From assembly GCA_002943765.1 (NCBI GenBank), contig PQWQ01000010.1:126501-190500 (forward strand): 64,000 nucleotides of DNA, in the 5' to 3' direction. The notes beneath the pieces are model-generated. The model saw only the letters and a program-made list of their open reading frames with translations. It did no database searches and was not told the DNA's origin. Numbering within the stretch: the stretch's first letter is position 1; each line of letters begins with the position of its first letter. The stretch comes from Psoroptes ovis. Lineage: Eukaryota > Arthropoda > Arachnida > Sarcoptiformes > Psoroptidae. Positions 1 to 12,364 of the stretch are shown here, one piece after another. The translations under genes were made by a program, and so were the position numbers.

Positions 1-16
1 TAGGACTTCGATTCTA

Positions 17-96
17 TTAGGTTGTCCGAAAAGTTCTTGCCGATTTTTCAATTATTTTCGACGATATAACTGGTGACAACTTTTCGGACAACCTAA
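17..96 (+). mobile_element. 80-bp mariner-like MITE, copy 1
   Basis: Best-preserved copy of family A. A 19-bp perfect terminal inverted repeat (TTAGGTTGTCCGAAAAGTT at 17-35, its complement at 78-96) is flanked by TA on both sides. The short centre holds GCCGATTTTT and an ACGATATAAC block. No coding capacity. The TA target site and TTAGGTTGTCC-type ends suggest a Tc1/mariner-mobilised element. Confidence 0.8.
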
Positions 97-2348
97 TACT
101 AATACTAACTAAAACTACGGAAAATGAAAATTGTTTTCATGAATCATCATCCAAAAATTATGGAAAAACAAACAAACAAAACAAATAAATAATGGTATGT
201 TTTTCAAACGTAAGCCTTCAACAACGGTTCACAACAAGCCCTAACCTTTAACCTTATGGAAAACAAATAAAAATAATTGTATGATATTCATTCATTCATT
301 GATTCTCAATCTTTAAATGTATCGATACCATTATTATTGTTCGGTTGCCAGCAATAAAAGTTGCGAATCAATTCAAAAAAAATTTCAACTTTACTTTGTG
401 TGTGGTCACTAGTCAAAGACAAATCGATGCAATAATATCGATGTTTGCCATCAATTTTCATGAAGGTATACAAAAACAAACAAATCATTGATACACATTC
501 GAATATGATTCAAATGAAATGTGGTTTTTCATTTAGCTGGAAAAATTAAATAATTTTTTAGTGAGTAAATGGATTGGCGCCACTGTTCTAAGGAATCGAT
601 TCATAAATTACATCTATTTATAATAAGGTTGTAAATAAATAAGGTAAATAAGGTAAAACACAGTGGAAATTTTTGAATTTCAAATTAATCTGATTACGAC
701 GTTCGTTAAGGGATTGTGAAATTAATGTTTGTTTGTTTTTTTCAATGATTGTTTCTCAACTCATCATTGAGCATCTATGCACAACATAAAGTTCATGCAC
801 AAACATGCACGAAGAACGTGTTTAAAATATTCAATTTTGGAGCTTTTTGTATTTTGTTGTATTTTGTAAGCTATTCACACAAATTCGATTGATTGATCAA
901 TATTGCTTTAAATGGAAATATTTAAATTTCACATATTTAAATATTCAAATACATTCATTCGAGTGAATTCATTTTCATCGAAAATCATCATTTCCCCTCA
1001 TCACCATTACGCTGAATTTAATTTGTGAAAAAAAGGAAAAATTAATTCAACCAAAAATCGATGACACCATTTGTGAATGAATAAACTTGTCTAAATACCC
1101 TTAAAATGATCAGCATTATTATGTATGTGAACATATGGAAGACACTACGAAACAAAAAATTTTTTGAATCATTCACATTGAAATGAGCTCAATTTCGCAA
1201 AATTGAAATGCATCCATGCATTGCCACTCAATTTGTGGAAGAAGAAACCGAAAAGAAATATTTATTTTAAAGTGTCAAAATGGTTTGCTATTTGTCACCA
1301 GCAAACCAGAGAAATTCAAGGCAATGGCCCAGCAAAAATGGATGATTATCAGGTCATCATCATCATCATCAAAATAAGGATCATCATCACCCCGATGATA
1401 ACAAAAGAAATATTTTGGACAAAAAAATTCAATGAAAATTATTTGATTCATTTATTCATCGTTTGCTTGCGCCGGCAAACACAAACACGAAAAATATTGA
1501 TGATTGATAATAATCGATAATAGATCAACATTTTTGATTTAATTTGATCAATCGACCAAAAATTGGAAATTGATATTTCACTTAAATCAAATGTAATTCA
1601 ATGTAAACAAATGAATGTGTCTGTGTATTAAATTGATTTGATCAAAATTGAAATTTCTACCTTTCTTTCAACCAAAATGAAATGCATTTAAACATTTTAG
1701 TAATACAAACGGATGATTTCATTTGACGACGACAACAACAACGAATATGAAAGATAACCGAATCAAAATATATTAAAACGAATACATTTAAATGATTTTT
1801 TTCTTGCATTATTATCACTGGTGAATCACAATGAACCGGCCTTGTTTCTCAGCCATTTTTTTCAGATAATAAGCGACAACAACAAATAAACAATGACCAG
1901 AGATTAGAACAACAACAAGGCTAAAATGTGTTTTCTTATCATTTATTTATTCATCATTCATCAGTGTGTTTCCGAAATGATTATTCCAAACTGCAGCAAG
2001 CACAAATTCAATAAACAAATTCACCTCTCTGTGTCTGTGTCTTTGTCTCTGTGTATCTCTTAAATGGACGATGATGATGACAAACGACAAATTTTTGGGC
2101 GATAAACAACGACCAACGAATACACACATTAAAATCATTCAACCTAAGAACATTCATTTGATAACATTTGAAAAAATAATCATGATTATAATTTAGTTAT
2201 TTCGGCTATTAACAACTACAATAATAATGCTACTGCTTACATATAACTGAAGCTAAGCTAAAATTTGATAGGGTAATAATAATATCTTATGTCGTTCGTT
2301 GATGATGTGCAATGATGACTTTAACGATTCAAAGATTCCAAAAAAATA

Positions 2349-2429
2349 TTAGGCTATCCGAAAAGTTTTTGCCGATTTTTGGAATTATTTTCTACGATAT
2401 AACCGGTAAAAACTTTACGGACGACCTAA
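2349..2429 (+). mobile_element. 80-bp mariner-like MITE, copy 2
   Basis: Family A copy in the same orientation as copy 1, flanked by TA. The ends read TTAGGCTATCCG and CGGACGACCTAA, so the arms have a few mismatches. It lies in the T-box first intron. Confidence 0.75.
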
Positions 2430-2992
2430 TACATAAAATTTTTTTAAAAAACAAAATACGGATGAATTTGTTAATGTGAATACACCCGAAATCAATGTTT
2501 GAAAAATTGAAATTCTTAAGAGAAATGATAATGATCTTTATTTGGTCGAGACATTGTAAAAATAAAACAGAAAAACAATAAATTATAATGAATGAATACG
2601 AATTATGATTACAATAATAATAATTGTCACCTTCGTTTGAAAGTGTTAACAAACAACAAATCGAGCATATTAAGCAATCGACTATGTTTTTACAATTACA
2701 ATACAAACACAATTAATAAACAAATGAATTCATTCATTTTTGCACTTGAAATTGACAAGTTTCGATAATTTTGGATATTGGCTTCAAATGCTTATTGTTA
2801 GACAATATCGATGATCAAGACAATGATCGAATATATATCGAAAGAAAAAGGTGCGGTTTTATTCGCGCCGAATCATATCTTAAGCTTCAAGAAATCAGAG
2901 TACATCATTCAGATTTATCGGGTCTTTATCGGGCCTAACTGAACTTGAGTCTTGGACCAAGAAGAAATGCTTGACTTATTTATTAATTTACC

Positions 2993-3016
2993 AAAAAAAA
3001 AAAAAAAAAAAAAAAA
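2993..3016. repeat. Poly-A tract (A24)
   Basis: Uninterrupted run of 24 A in the T-box intron, next to a plus-strand open frame that it would encode as poly-Lys. Confidence 0.85.
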
Positions 3017-3592
3017 TCAATCAATTTTACATCTCAAATGTATAATCTCATTGTTTCATACATTTCAAACATTATTCGATTGTCATTCATACTTTGTTTG
3101 TTTGTTTGTTTTGGTCATAATATTCATAAATAAATTTCAAACGAAAATGTCTAGACTCTAGACTAATTTTGAATATTTTTGTTTGACAAGGATGATTAGA
3201 ATATTTCAAACAAAATTTTGAATATATGACCCTTGAGTGTCGGTGTTTTTTTTATTTTTTGTCAATGATTGAATCAACGCAAATATTATTATCGTTTTTT
3301 TTTGTTTCGTTTTAATGATTTCTTTGGAATCTTCTTTATTTTCGGTCGATATCCAACCGAGAGAGAGACAGAGTTTCAATTTCAATTCACACAATTTGCT
3401 TACAACCGATTGACAACAATTACCATTACATTTGACAATCAAAAATTAATTTTAAATAGACAAACACCAATCAATACAAACATAAAACAATGGAAATTTT
3501 CAAAGTTAAGGTCAAATTATGTGTTTTTTTGTGTGTGTACATTGTTTCAATTGTAAAATATATGATTTAAATGATAAAAAAATACCACCTAC

Positions 3593-4299
3593 CTTCTACC
3601 AGATTTAGTGATGACCATTTCGGTGCCCAATGAATGAAATTTTTCCCACAAATCTTTGGATTCCAAAGTAACTTTTGGATCATCTTCAACACCATCATCT
3701 TCTGGTTCGAATGGTTGTCGCATAGTTGATGCTGCTACGGACGATGTTGTTGTTGATGTTGTAGAACCAGTCGTTGTTGTTGTTAAAGTGGTTGAGGTAC
3801 CATTTGAAGATGCAGCAGCTGCTGCTGCGGCTGCAGCCATTTGATGTGATACAATTATATCCTCTGCAGTCAAAAATTGTCCATTTGTCGGTACAGAATT
3901 TGATGATGTTTGTGTACCCGGGTTTGTATTATTAAATAAATCATTACCGGCCATTAATGGTGATTGTGGATGTGATTGCGATTGTTGATGTTGTCCGATC
4001 ATTTTACCGAAAAAATTGGCTGAAGCTGCCATCGGATTGAATGCTGCTAATGCAGATAAATATGCTGATTGTTGTTGTTGATGTAAATTAGATGCTGGTG
4101 GTGTTGTCGATGATGATGATGAATTGCAATTATTTGATGGATTTGTAGAGGCTGCTGCGGCCGCAGCAGCAGCAGCAGCAGCCGCTGCCGATCTATAATT
4201 AAGATCTGCAGCACGTAATAAAAATGGCTGCGGTGGATATGCCATCTCATCAATCGATTCGTTTGCTTGATGAGGTTCTACATCTAACAAATATTTCAT
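3593..4299 (-). CDS. bi: T-box transcription factor, omb/Tbx2-3 type, first coding exon (partial gene)
   Basis: This exon encodes the N-terminus (235 codons plus two bases) of a nuclear DNA-binding T-box factor of the optomotor-blind/Tbx2/Tbx3 class. The ATG at 4299 starts MKYLLDVEPHQ, followed by MAYPPQPFL, like the MAYHPF motif of this subfamily. A Ser/Thr/Gln-rich stretch with two poly-Ala tracts comes next (14 and about 9 Ala). Near the end EPEDDGVEDDPKVTLESKDL leads into the T-box opening, which finishes LGTEMVITKSGR. The exon stops in a split Arg codon at a GT donor (3592-3591), where Tbx2-class genes also have an intron. No further T-box exon is visible down to position 1, so the rest lies beyond the left edge. 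Upstream in-frame codons to 4332 have only a TTG start, so 4299 is preferred. Subfamily assignment is strong; the 5' UTR and promoter are not resolved. Confidence 0.9.
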
Positions 4300-7200
4300 G
4301 GGTGAACCAAAAAATAATAAAAAAACAGTCAAACACCTTATAAATAAATGAATTTCATATCAATAAATATGATTGCGAAATAATTTAAAAATGTATTCAC
4401 ACACACAAAATAATCACAAATCAATAATTAATCATATGAATAAATAAGCATCCATCCATCCATGCATCCACACACAAAATAAAAATAATTAAAAATTTGA
4501 GCTCAAAATAAATAGAAAGTTTTACACAAACAAACAATTTAAATAAATAAATTAATTTGAAAAGCCGTGTGAATTGTGTAGTTTGTCAGTCAAAATATGA
4601 ATCATTGACACAAACAGCAAAAATCATATTTCAAAATATGTTTTTGAAGGTTTCTTGAAGACTGTATGGATGATGCGATATATTTTTGAATGATTCTTCA
4701 AATATGAATTAATTCAATGAAATGACTGAGAATAATATTCATCAATCAATCAAACATCTGAATCCGAATGGGATTGATGACAAAAACTTTGAAAATCACC
4801 AAGTTTACTAAGAAGTAATAACGAATTCACGAGTGAAATATCTTGAAGCTTGCATGCATGGTTACATTATGAGAAGATGATTCAAGTTAAACATGATGAA
4901 ATATAAATGAATCAATTTATTAATATCACACACACAAACAACAAAACTCTAACCTTTGAATGTAATCTTAATTTTGTTTGTTTGAATTTGTTGAAAATGA
5001 ATTCAATTTTTCAACATTTAGTAATGTTTGTGTGTGTGTGGTGCGCTTGTATAAAATGAATGTTCAATTGGTGTCTGTTGTTGTTGTGTTTAATGCTTCA
5101 CAAAAAACTATGTGTATTGAATGTGTGTGTGTGAAAAAAATCGCAGCTTCTGTGTCGATATCTTCACTTTATCTTCTCTTGTCGTCGTTGTTGTTTGTTG
5201 TTTATTCGTCGAGGGCTTCACTACTTTATTGTTATTTCAATTACATTTTTTTCAATGTGTATGTGCGAGTGTATTTCACATTTTACGCAGTTTATTTTTC
5301 ACAAATAAATTCAACAAAAAAACAAATCATTCAAATTTTTCCCTGAAAGATTCAATCAAATTTGAATTGAGCTGCATGTATTTCTCTTATTTTGCTTGCT
5401 TGATGATGATGATGAATTCAACTGTTTCAAATGTACACACATACACACACATTGATTGATCATTGTTAGTGCCTTTTTTCTCTATTGCTCGCTCTCTCTC
5501 TTCGGATGATTCTGTAAAATTTCGAAAATTCAAAGGCTGCCAATGATGATGATCAGTGGTTGTTAGTTTCGTTTCGTTCTGTTCGTTCGTTGATGATGAT
5601 CCTAACACCACCAACCAGCAAACAAACAACACAACACACACAAAAACACATATATATTAACACTATGTGCTCGTTAAATTGTTTGTTTGTTTGGTTGATT
5701 ATGATGATTCTTCACCATGTTATTTTATGGCTGATCTTATCATCTTTCTCTCTCGTCATTTATCTCTCACCATTTTCATTTTTTATAAATGATTCTTTGT
5801 TGTTAATTTCGGAGCAAGTTGTGAACACAACAACTTGGAGCAGTGGCAAAAATGTTGCATTCATTCATATTGAAATAACATGATTTCATGGAAATCAATG
5901 AATGAATCAAGAATTTTCATCAATTTTCAGAGAATTAAATTATAAAATTTTGTTAAAATAATCATAAATAAAAAATGAATTAGGAATTTCTAGGGAATTC
6001 TATTTATTATTATTGCTTATCTTAACAAGGTTTTTCGAAAAATTTTGAAACGGAAATTCTGGTGAACAAAAAAAATCTGGTGATAGTAGTGGCATTGGGA
6101 ATAGAAGGATGGCTGCTTCTTTTTTACACTCGTTTTTCCTTTATCATTACACATACACTTGAACACTAATAATGGCCACAAAACAAACTGCATCGTTCAT
6201 TCTATCGCCTTTTTTTCTCTGACTGTGCAGCAGCAGCAGCAGCGAAAATAATATACTCAACAACACAGTGAAAATAGTGTTAACCAAAAACACCATTTGT
6301 GTGTAGTGTTTAAATAGACACGTCCCCTTTTTTCTATTTTCACCCAAACAAACTAAAACTGTGAAAGAGATTTTCAGTTTTTTTTCAAATGAAATGAATG
6401 ATGAGCAAGAGAAAATGAGTGAAAAGTTCACAATCACTGTGTGTGCACACACATTTAACTTGATTCTATTCAGTTGTTTTTTGGTGATTTTTCTCTCTTG
6501 TCACACTCGAGACAAACACACACATACACGAAACTAAAAGCGTGAAACACAACACAATCGCTGTGTGTGTGTATTACATTCTGTGTGATAAAATGTGTGT
6601 TCTCTTTATATTCTCACACCGAAAGTGCTAGGAGTGTGATTTAGCCAGACACCAACCAAAAACAAGCAGAAAAAAAATTGAATGAATGAAAAAATACTGC
6701 CACCACCACTGCTGCTGCCAATACTCCTCACACATTGCGGATGTCTTGTTATTTTCACTCGGTCGGAACACACATGGATCCAAAATCTGGACCAAATATA
6801 TAGCTTGAATCAAATTTTTGGGAATTAATCCTAAATTTGACATTTTCTTCAAAGATTCTAAGAATTGGAATTCCAATTTGATGCTCGAAATTTTGCCAAT
6901 CTGAGAACAAAGAAATACCCCAGCATCTAGAACATCTAGAAACGGGGAAAATTTCGAACTCTTAGATTCTTTACGCATTTTCTTGGTGTGTGAAAAAATA
7001 AATTTTTTCACAGCTTCACAGATGTTTTTTACGACTGCACAAATCCCGCCCATTTCTCAACATAAGCGCCGCCTATTTTTTCATCCTAATCAAAATTCTT
7101 GACGCTTTTTTCTTATTCGCTTTTGGCCAAAGCAAACACAAAACTCGACAAAAAATTCATTCATTGTTTGTGTTTGCACATTTAAGGCGTTATTTGGTAA

Positions 7201-9372
7201 AGCTAATTAGGCGGGTTACGACGACGACGACGTCGAACACTGTCAGAATTCTATGATCAACAACAACAAAAAAAAGCTCACTGACACTTGGAGAAGAAAA
7301 ATGCAGAATTTGAAGCAAGGAGCGAAGCATAGGGAAATTTTTCGGAAAAAATGAGTAATAAACTCGAAATCTTTATCGTCAAAAACTTTTTCATCCTCCT
7401 CCTCATCCTCCTCTTTCTCAAAATTCTCGGTTATTATTCGAAATGGAAAATTTTAGCAAAAATTTTTTTCATCACCAGAACAAAAAAAAAATTCAAATTG
7501 AATTGAAATCAAATTGGAATTTCTGGCACCAGAAAAAGAAAAAATTCCATCGAAAAAAAGTAAATAAAAAAAATTCTGGTTTATTATTATCATTATCATT
7601 ATTATTCTGGTTTTCTGGTTTTTCGACTATTTTATCTGGTTTATTTCATTCATTTCTGGTTTTTTTTTTTGATTCGTTGCTGTTTGTTTATTATTTTTTT
7701 CGCTTGATTGCTGGTATATTTTACTGTTATTATATGGATGCTAACATACACATACAACAAATCATCATCAAGCATCGATAAACAAACAGAAAAAAATTTC
7801 AAAAAAAAAAAAAAACGAAAAGGAACGATGATGGTCCAAATGGCAGTAAAATAATGCCTAATTCTGACTGAATCATCATATTTTAAAGCGAAAATATCAA
7901 ACAGAGATTATGGTGGAAAAAAGTTGAATTTCGAGAATTGCCGGAATTCTCTGTGTGTGTGTGATTCGGGCACGATTCAGCGATTCTGTTCGGCGATTTT
8001 TCGGAATGAATCCTTTTTAAACTTCGTTGAATGCAATGACACTAATTTAAACATTTTTCAAAGCTCATTCAAATCGCATTATTCAAATTTTTAAATAGAT
8101 TCATTTAAATGATTTTTTTAATGATAAAATAATTAATTGTGCCAATTATTTTCGTCAATTTCATTTGGTTATTATACGCTCGTTTTCATTCAATTTTAAT
8201 TTCATATCAAAATTTATGTGATCATCATGAATATATACAAACTTACACATATGAATACGTCATTGTGGATTGATGATTCGCTCGTTTTCTTGAAGAACAA
8301 TTGTTTGTTCTTGAAATAAAAATAATATATTTCATCACATTTTAAATGGGATAAGAAATTCTGATTAAATTGAATATGTCAAGAATATTTTTTCTCGAAA
8401 ATTTTCAAGTCGAATGATTTGACGCATTTGAATTGTTTTTGGCTGGAATTTCATTTTTTCGGCTTGTTTGTATGTGTGCTTTAAATTAATTTACTTTTAA
8501 TGATCATATCGTTCAAAATGTGAACAAATTTATTTGCCAGGAAAAAAATTTGGCTGCAGCTTAGATTCTGGGGAAAATTCTTGCTCATTTCGGCAAATTT
8601 TTTGTTGTTGTTCGGAAGAATTTTGATTATTATCGGACGATATAAATATACATTGTTCAATTGTAATTCGCTCGAATATGAATGTCACAAGTGAAAAAAT
8701 TGAAAAACAATGGTCAATTTATCATTTGAATATCTTCTGAATTCAAAACTGTTCAATTGTTATCGCACACATTTTACAACAACAAAAAGATGAGTTTATG
8801 GAGCTGTCCATTCATTTATTAGGTGAATATGTGTTTGGCGAAAGTTGTAGGGTTTCATTTAATTTTTTTTTTTTTTTGATTAAATTTATGCCTTGAAATA
8901 AAAACATCGATGAACCAGAAATAATGACAAGCAATTTTAATGGTCTTTTTTTTGTTTTCGAATAGACTCGTTCGAAAGCAGATAAATTGATTCATACATT
9001 CATGGTAATATGTCTCATAGTTTGAAAAATGTTTTGATTTTTTCATCATTCAAAAAGAGTTAATGTTCAAAAACATTTGTTTGAAATTGAATCAAAATTG
9101 AAAGGTCAAATTTTCATTTTTGTGTGTGCATTCAAAATAATAATAATAACCAAATGATAATGTCATTTTTTGGATAAAAATGTCCATTTCTAAAAATATA
9201 ACAAAGGACATTATCATTTGAATGGCTGCTGTTAAACATTGAAATGAATTAAATGATATTTTAAATGGAGAAAAGAAAAATTCAATCAAATTGATTGAAA
9301 ATAATAAAAAAACATCAATTTACACAATTTATTTTTAATGCTAGAAATTAAATTACATTGATTTTATAAATA

Positions 9373-9452
9373 TTGGGTTGTACGCAAAGTTTTTACCGGT
9401 TATATCGTAGAAAATCATTAAAAAATCGGCATAAACTTTTCGGACAGCCTAA
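9373..9452 (-). mobile_element. 80-bp mariner-like MITE, copy 3
   Basis: Family A copy, inverted relative to copies 1 and 2, flanked by TA. The left end is degraded (TTGGGTTGTACG); the right end reads CGGACAGCCTAA. The core shows the ACCGGTTATATCGTAG block and AAAAATCGGC. Confidence 0.75.
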
Positions 9453-9774
9453 TATTATCACAATCGAATAATGTTTCAATTAACAAATTGAATTCGATTT
9501 TTTTTTCGTTTGTCAGATTCAAATAGTGAATTCTGGAAAATTCTCAGCCAAAAAAATTCTTTTAACATTACAAGATTTTAGACAAAATTCGAGGCATTCA
9601 ATTTGATTTTAGATGAGATTCTTATGATATTCGAATGGTACTAAATGGGACTAAATTTCATTTTTTCAAAAATCAGATAAAATCATGAATAATAATTATG
9701 ATGATTTTATGCAAAATGAACACATTGTAATTATCAATGATAATTTGACCATAAAAACAATGTGAAAATTTTTA

Positions 9775-9854
9775 TTAGGTTCTCCGGAAAGTTTCTGCCG
9801 ATTATATCGTAGGAAATAATGAGAAAATCGGCAAGAACTTATCGGACAACCTAA
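9775..9854 (-). mobile_element. 80-bp mariner-like MITE, copy 4
   Basis: Family A copy flanked by TA, in the same orientation as copy 3 and only about 320 bp from it. Its ends are TTAGGTTCTCCGGAAAGTT and AACTTATCGGACAACCTAA. Confidence 0.78.
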
Positions 9855-10980
9855 TATTTTTTTCAAAGATTTTCTTCCGATTTCTTCAATGGCCAAAATG
9901 TCGCCATGGTCAAAATCATTTTTGAATTTCTGTGTTGTTGACTTATCTCATAAAGCCAAATTCATTGTCATTCTTGTCACATCAAATAAATGTGTGTATA
10001 CACATTCATTCGATGCATATTCACAAACAACAAATACGGGAAAAATTTAAATTTTTAAATCCAGCAGAATTTTTCTGTTTTTTGAATTGAAATGAAGTGA
10101 AAACATTGATGATGATGATGGATACACCATTAGTAAGTGATGGATGTAATGATAATGGAAATAATGGCCATAAAATAATAATCATTATGATGATTATTAT
10201 GGGCAAACATCATCATTGTCAAAAATATGTGAAGTATTTTTGAAATGTATCAGTCAAATAACAATAATGATAATAAGCCGGTTTCATTTATTTTTTTGTT
10301 TGTTATCCATTCATAATCATTATTATTTGGATGAAAATATCATTTTCATGATTTGTTATAATGCAAGTAAATGATGTCTAGCCAGAGAAAAAAAGGTTTT
10401 AGATTCGCCAAATGTTTGAGATTTGGGAAATTTGACAATTTTTTCAATTCAATCTTAAATCGTTAAATTGTGGCTTAATGTACACACAATGTTAATGTAT
10501 ATAGCGGTAAATCCTCCATCAAAAATTGGTGAAAACTGGTTTTTTGGAAAAATTATTTTTCAAAAATGAAAATTATCTCCAATTTTTCATAATCATCTTG
10601 GCCAAATGTTGTGGCCATTACCGTATAATCGTTTCTTCGAGTGGATTCGAATTGGATTTTTCGAGCATTAAAATATGCAATTTTTGTTTCATATTTTTGA
10701 AAAAAAATTCATAATAAAAATCGCTAATAAATTCATAACGTTTTATTCATTAAAATTATTTATTCGTTTTTTCAATCTTAAGAAACTTAAAAATCGTGAT
10801 CAAATGTATATAATAATAATCAATTTCTTAAAGAAAAAGAAAATTACAATTTGGTTCAAATAAACAAACAAACAAACACAAAAAAAATCGATTGTTTTGC
10901 AATTGATATTACAATCGAAAACAATACAATACAATTCAATAATAATAGTAATAAATGATGATTACATGATTTGGTAAATC

Positions 10981-11002
10981 AAAAAAAAAAAAAAAAAAAA
11001 AA
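10981..11002. repeat. Poly-A tract (A22)
   Basis: Uninterrupted run of about 22 A between the T-box and kinesin genes, preceded by GGTAAATC. Confidence 0.85.
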
Positions 11003-12364
11003 TTCCCATTTTAATGATAATTTTATGCTGTTGTTGAAGAAAATATTGAATTTTCTCTCATATCAAATATAATGGTCAAATAGATGATGATGATTATAAT
11101 GATGTTTATTGATTGTTTTTTTACTCGTTATTTGTTATTGATTGATAATCGATCAATGCAATTATAATCATTTAATGATTATCATTTGTAAGAATATATA
11201 CGAACAAACAAAATATTATCATTGTATCATATAACAACAATCATTTTTGATTATAATAATAATAATCATACACTATCGATAATATAAACCTTGAAATTCA
11301 ATTAAATTTAAATTTAAATAAAATAAATAAAATTTCAAGGGATGAATGATGATGATATTTGAATTCAATTACAATGATGAAAGAAAACATTTTATTATCT
11401 TTGCCAAACATTTTTGTTGTTTGTGAGAGTGGATAATCGTTATGATTATTATTATCATCATCGTGCAATTATCAATTGTCAATTTGTCAACATTTGTGAA
11501 TGAAATAAAATAAAATAAAAACATTGAATGATAACATGCAATCAAAAAAAATAAAAAATAAAAAATAAAATAAAATAATCGAAAACCACATGAACATTTG
11601 AAAAAATAATGGTGTTTCTAGAAGATAACACACACACACACACACAAGATGTTTTTTGTGTGTGCTTGTAATACTTAATACTTGAATCACAAATCACTAA
11701 TTGAAAGATAATAATAATGATCATCATACACAGATATACAATGAACACATGCACTTTTGACCATTGGTTTATTTTTTTGTTGCCCAAATTCGTACTGACA
11801 TGTGTGTGTGTAAGTGTAATTGTATTTTTTTTTTTTCAAATTGTAATTGAAAATCAACAAATAATCATTACTAGTATTATATGAATAATAATAATTAAAC
11901 AATTCAATTTAAAGTTTCATATCGTTTCGTATCGAAAGTCATTATTATTATTTGTTGTTGTTGTTGACAATCGATTTTTGATATTGAGATAATAACTATT
12001 CAAAGATTCATTAAAATCCAAATGTCAAATGATAACATAAACATGATTAAGGTGGATTTATATATTATTTTAAAATTTAAATTTCAAAATTCGGTACAAT
12101 TAAATCACAATCATTCGAGCATGTTAAATATTTAGATTTTTTAAAATTTCAAAGTCGGCCATCAATAAAACAAAAGATATAATTCTTAATGCAATTCAAT
12201 CATTCATCAATTCAATTTTTTGATTTGCATTTATGATTTTTCCAAAGAATAAATGAAACGAGAACAATCGACAATAATCATAATAATTAAAGATGATTGT
12301 TGAATTATTTCAAACAAAAAATAATTCATTCATTTATTTATTTATTTATTTATTTTTTTTCGAA

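Larger units (their letters stand above)
1..3592 (-). other. Part of first intron of the T-box gene
   Basis: Non-coding AT-rich DNA downstream of the T-box exon 1 donor. It contains two copies of the 80-bp hairpin element, an A24 run at about 2993-3016, and short ATT/CA microsatellites. Open frames here are short and low in complexity. The next T-box exon was looked for on the minus strand and not found. Confidence 0.6.
4300..12364. other. Intergenic region between T-box gene and kinesin gene
   Basis: About 8 kb without a supportable gene. The part nearest the T-box gene (about 4.3-8.5 kb) should hold its 5' UTR and promoter, since that gene is transcribed leftward, but no specific site could be assigned. 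The part near 12.36 kb is the kinesin 3' flank, with an AATA-repeat tract (about 12331-12352) that supplies several AATAAA-like signals on the minus strand. Contents also include CA/GT microsatellites, an A22 run at 10981-11002 and two family A hairpin elements. The longest frame (6628-7053, minus, 141 codons) has no recognisable domain. Confidence 0.5.

Noticed and set aside
17..96. TTAGG at the element ends as possible telomeric repeat
   Set aside because: Single TTAGG units occur only as the terminal bases of the inverted-repeat elements and are not in tandem.
1203..1520. 105-codon plus-strand frame in the T-box intron
   Set aside because: Lys/Ile-rich, no motif, ends in microsatellite; expected by chance in AT-rich DNA of this length.
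6628..7053. 141-codon minus-strand open frame upstream of the T-box gene
   Set aside because: No recognisable domain or splice partners, odd composition and Trp/Gln repeats; treated as a chance frame in a region of 5' flanking DNA.
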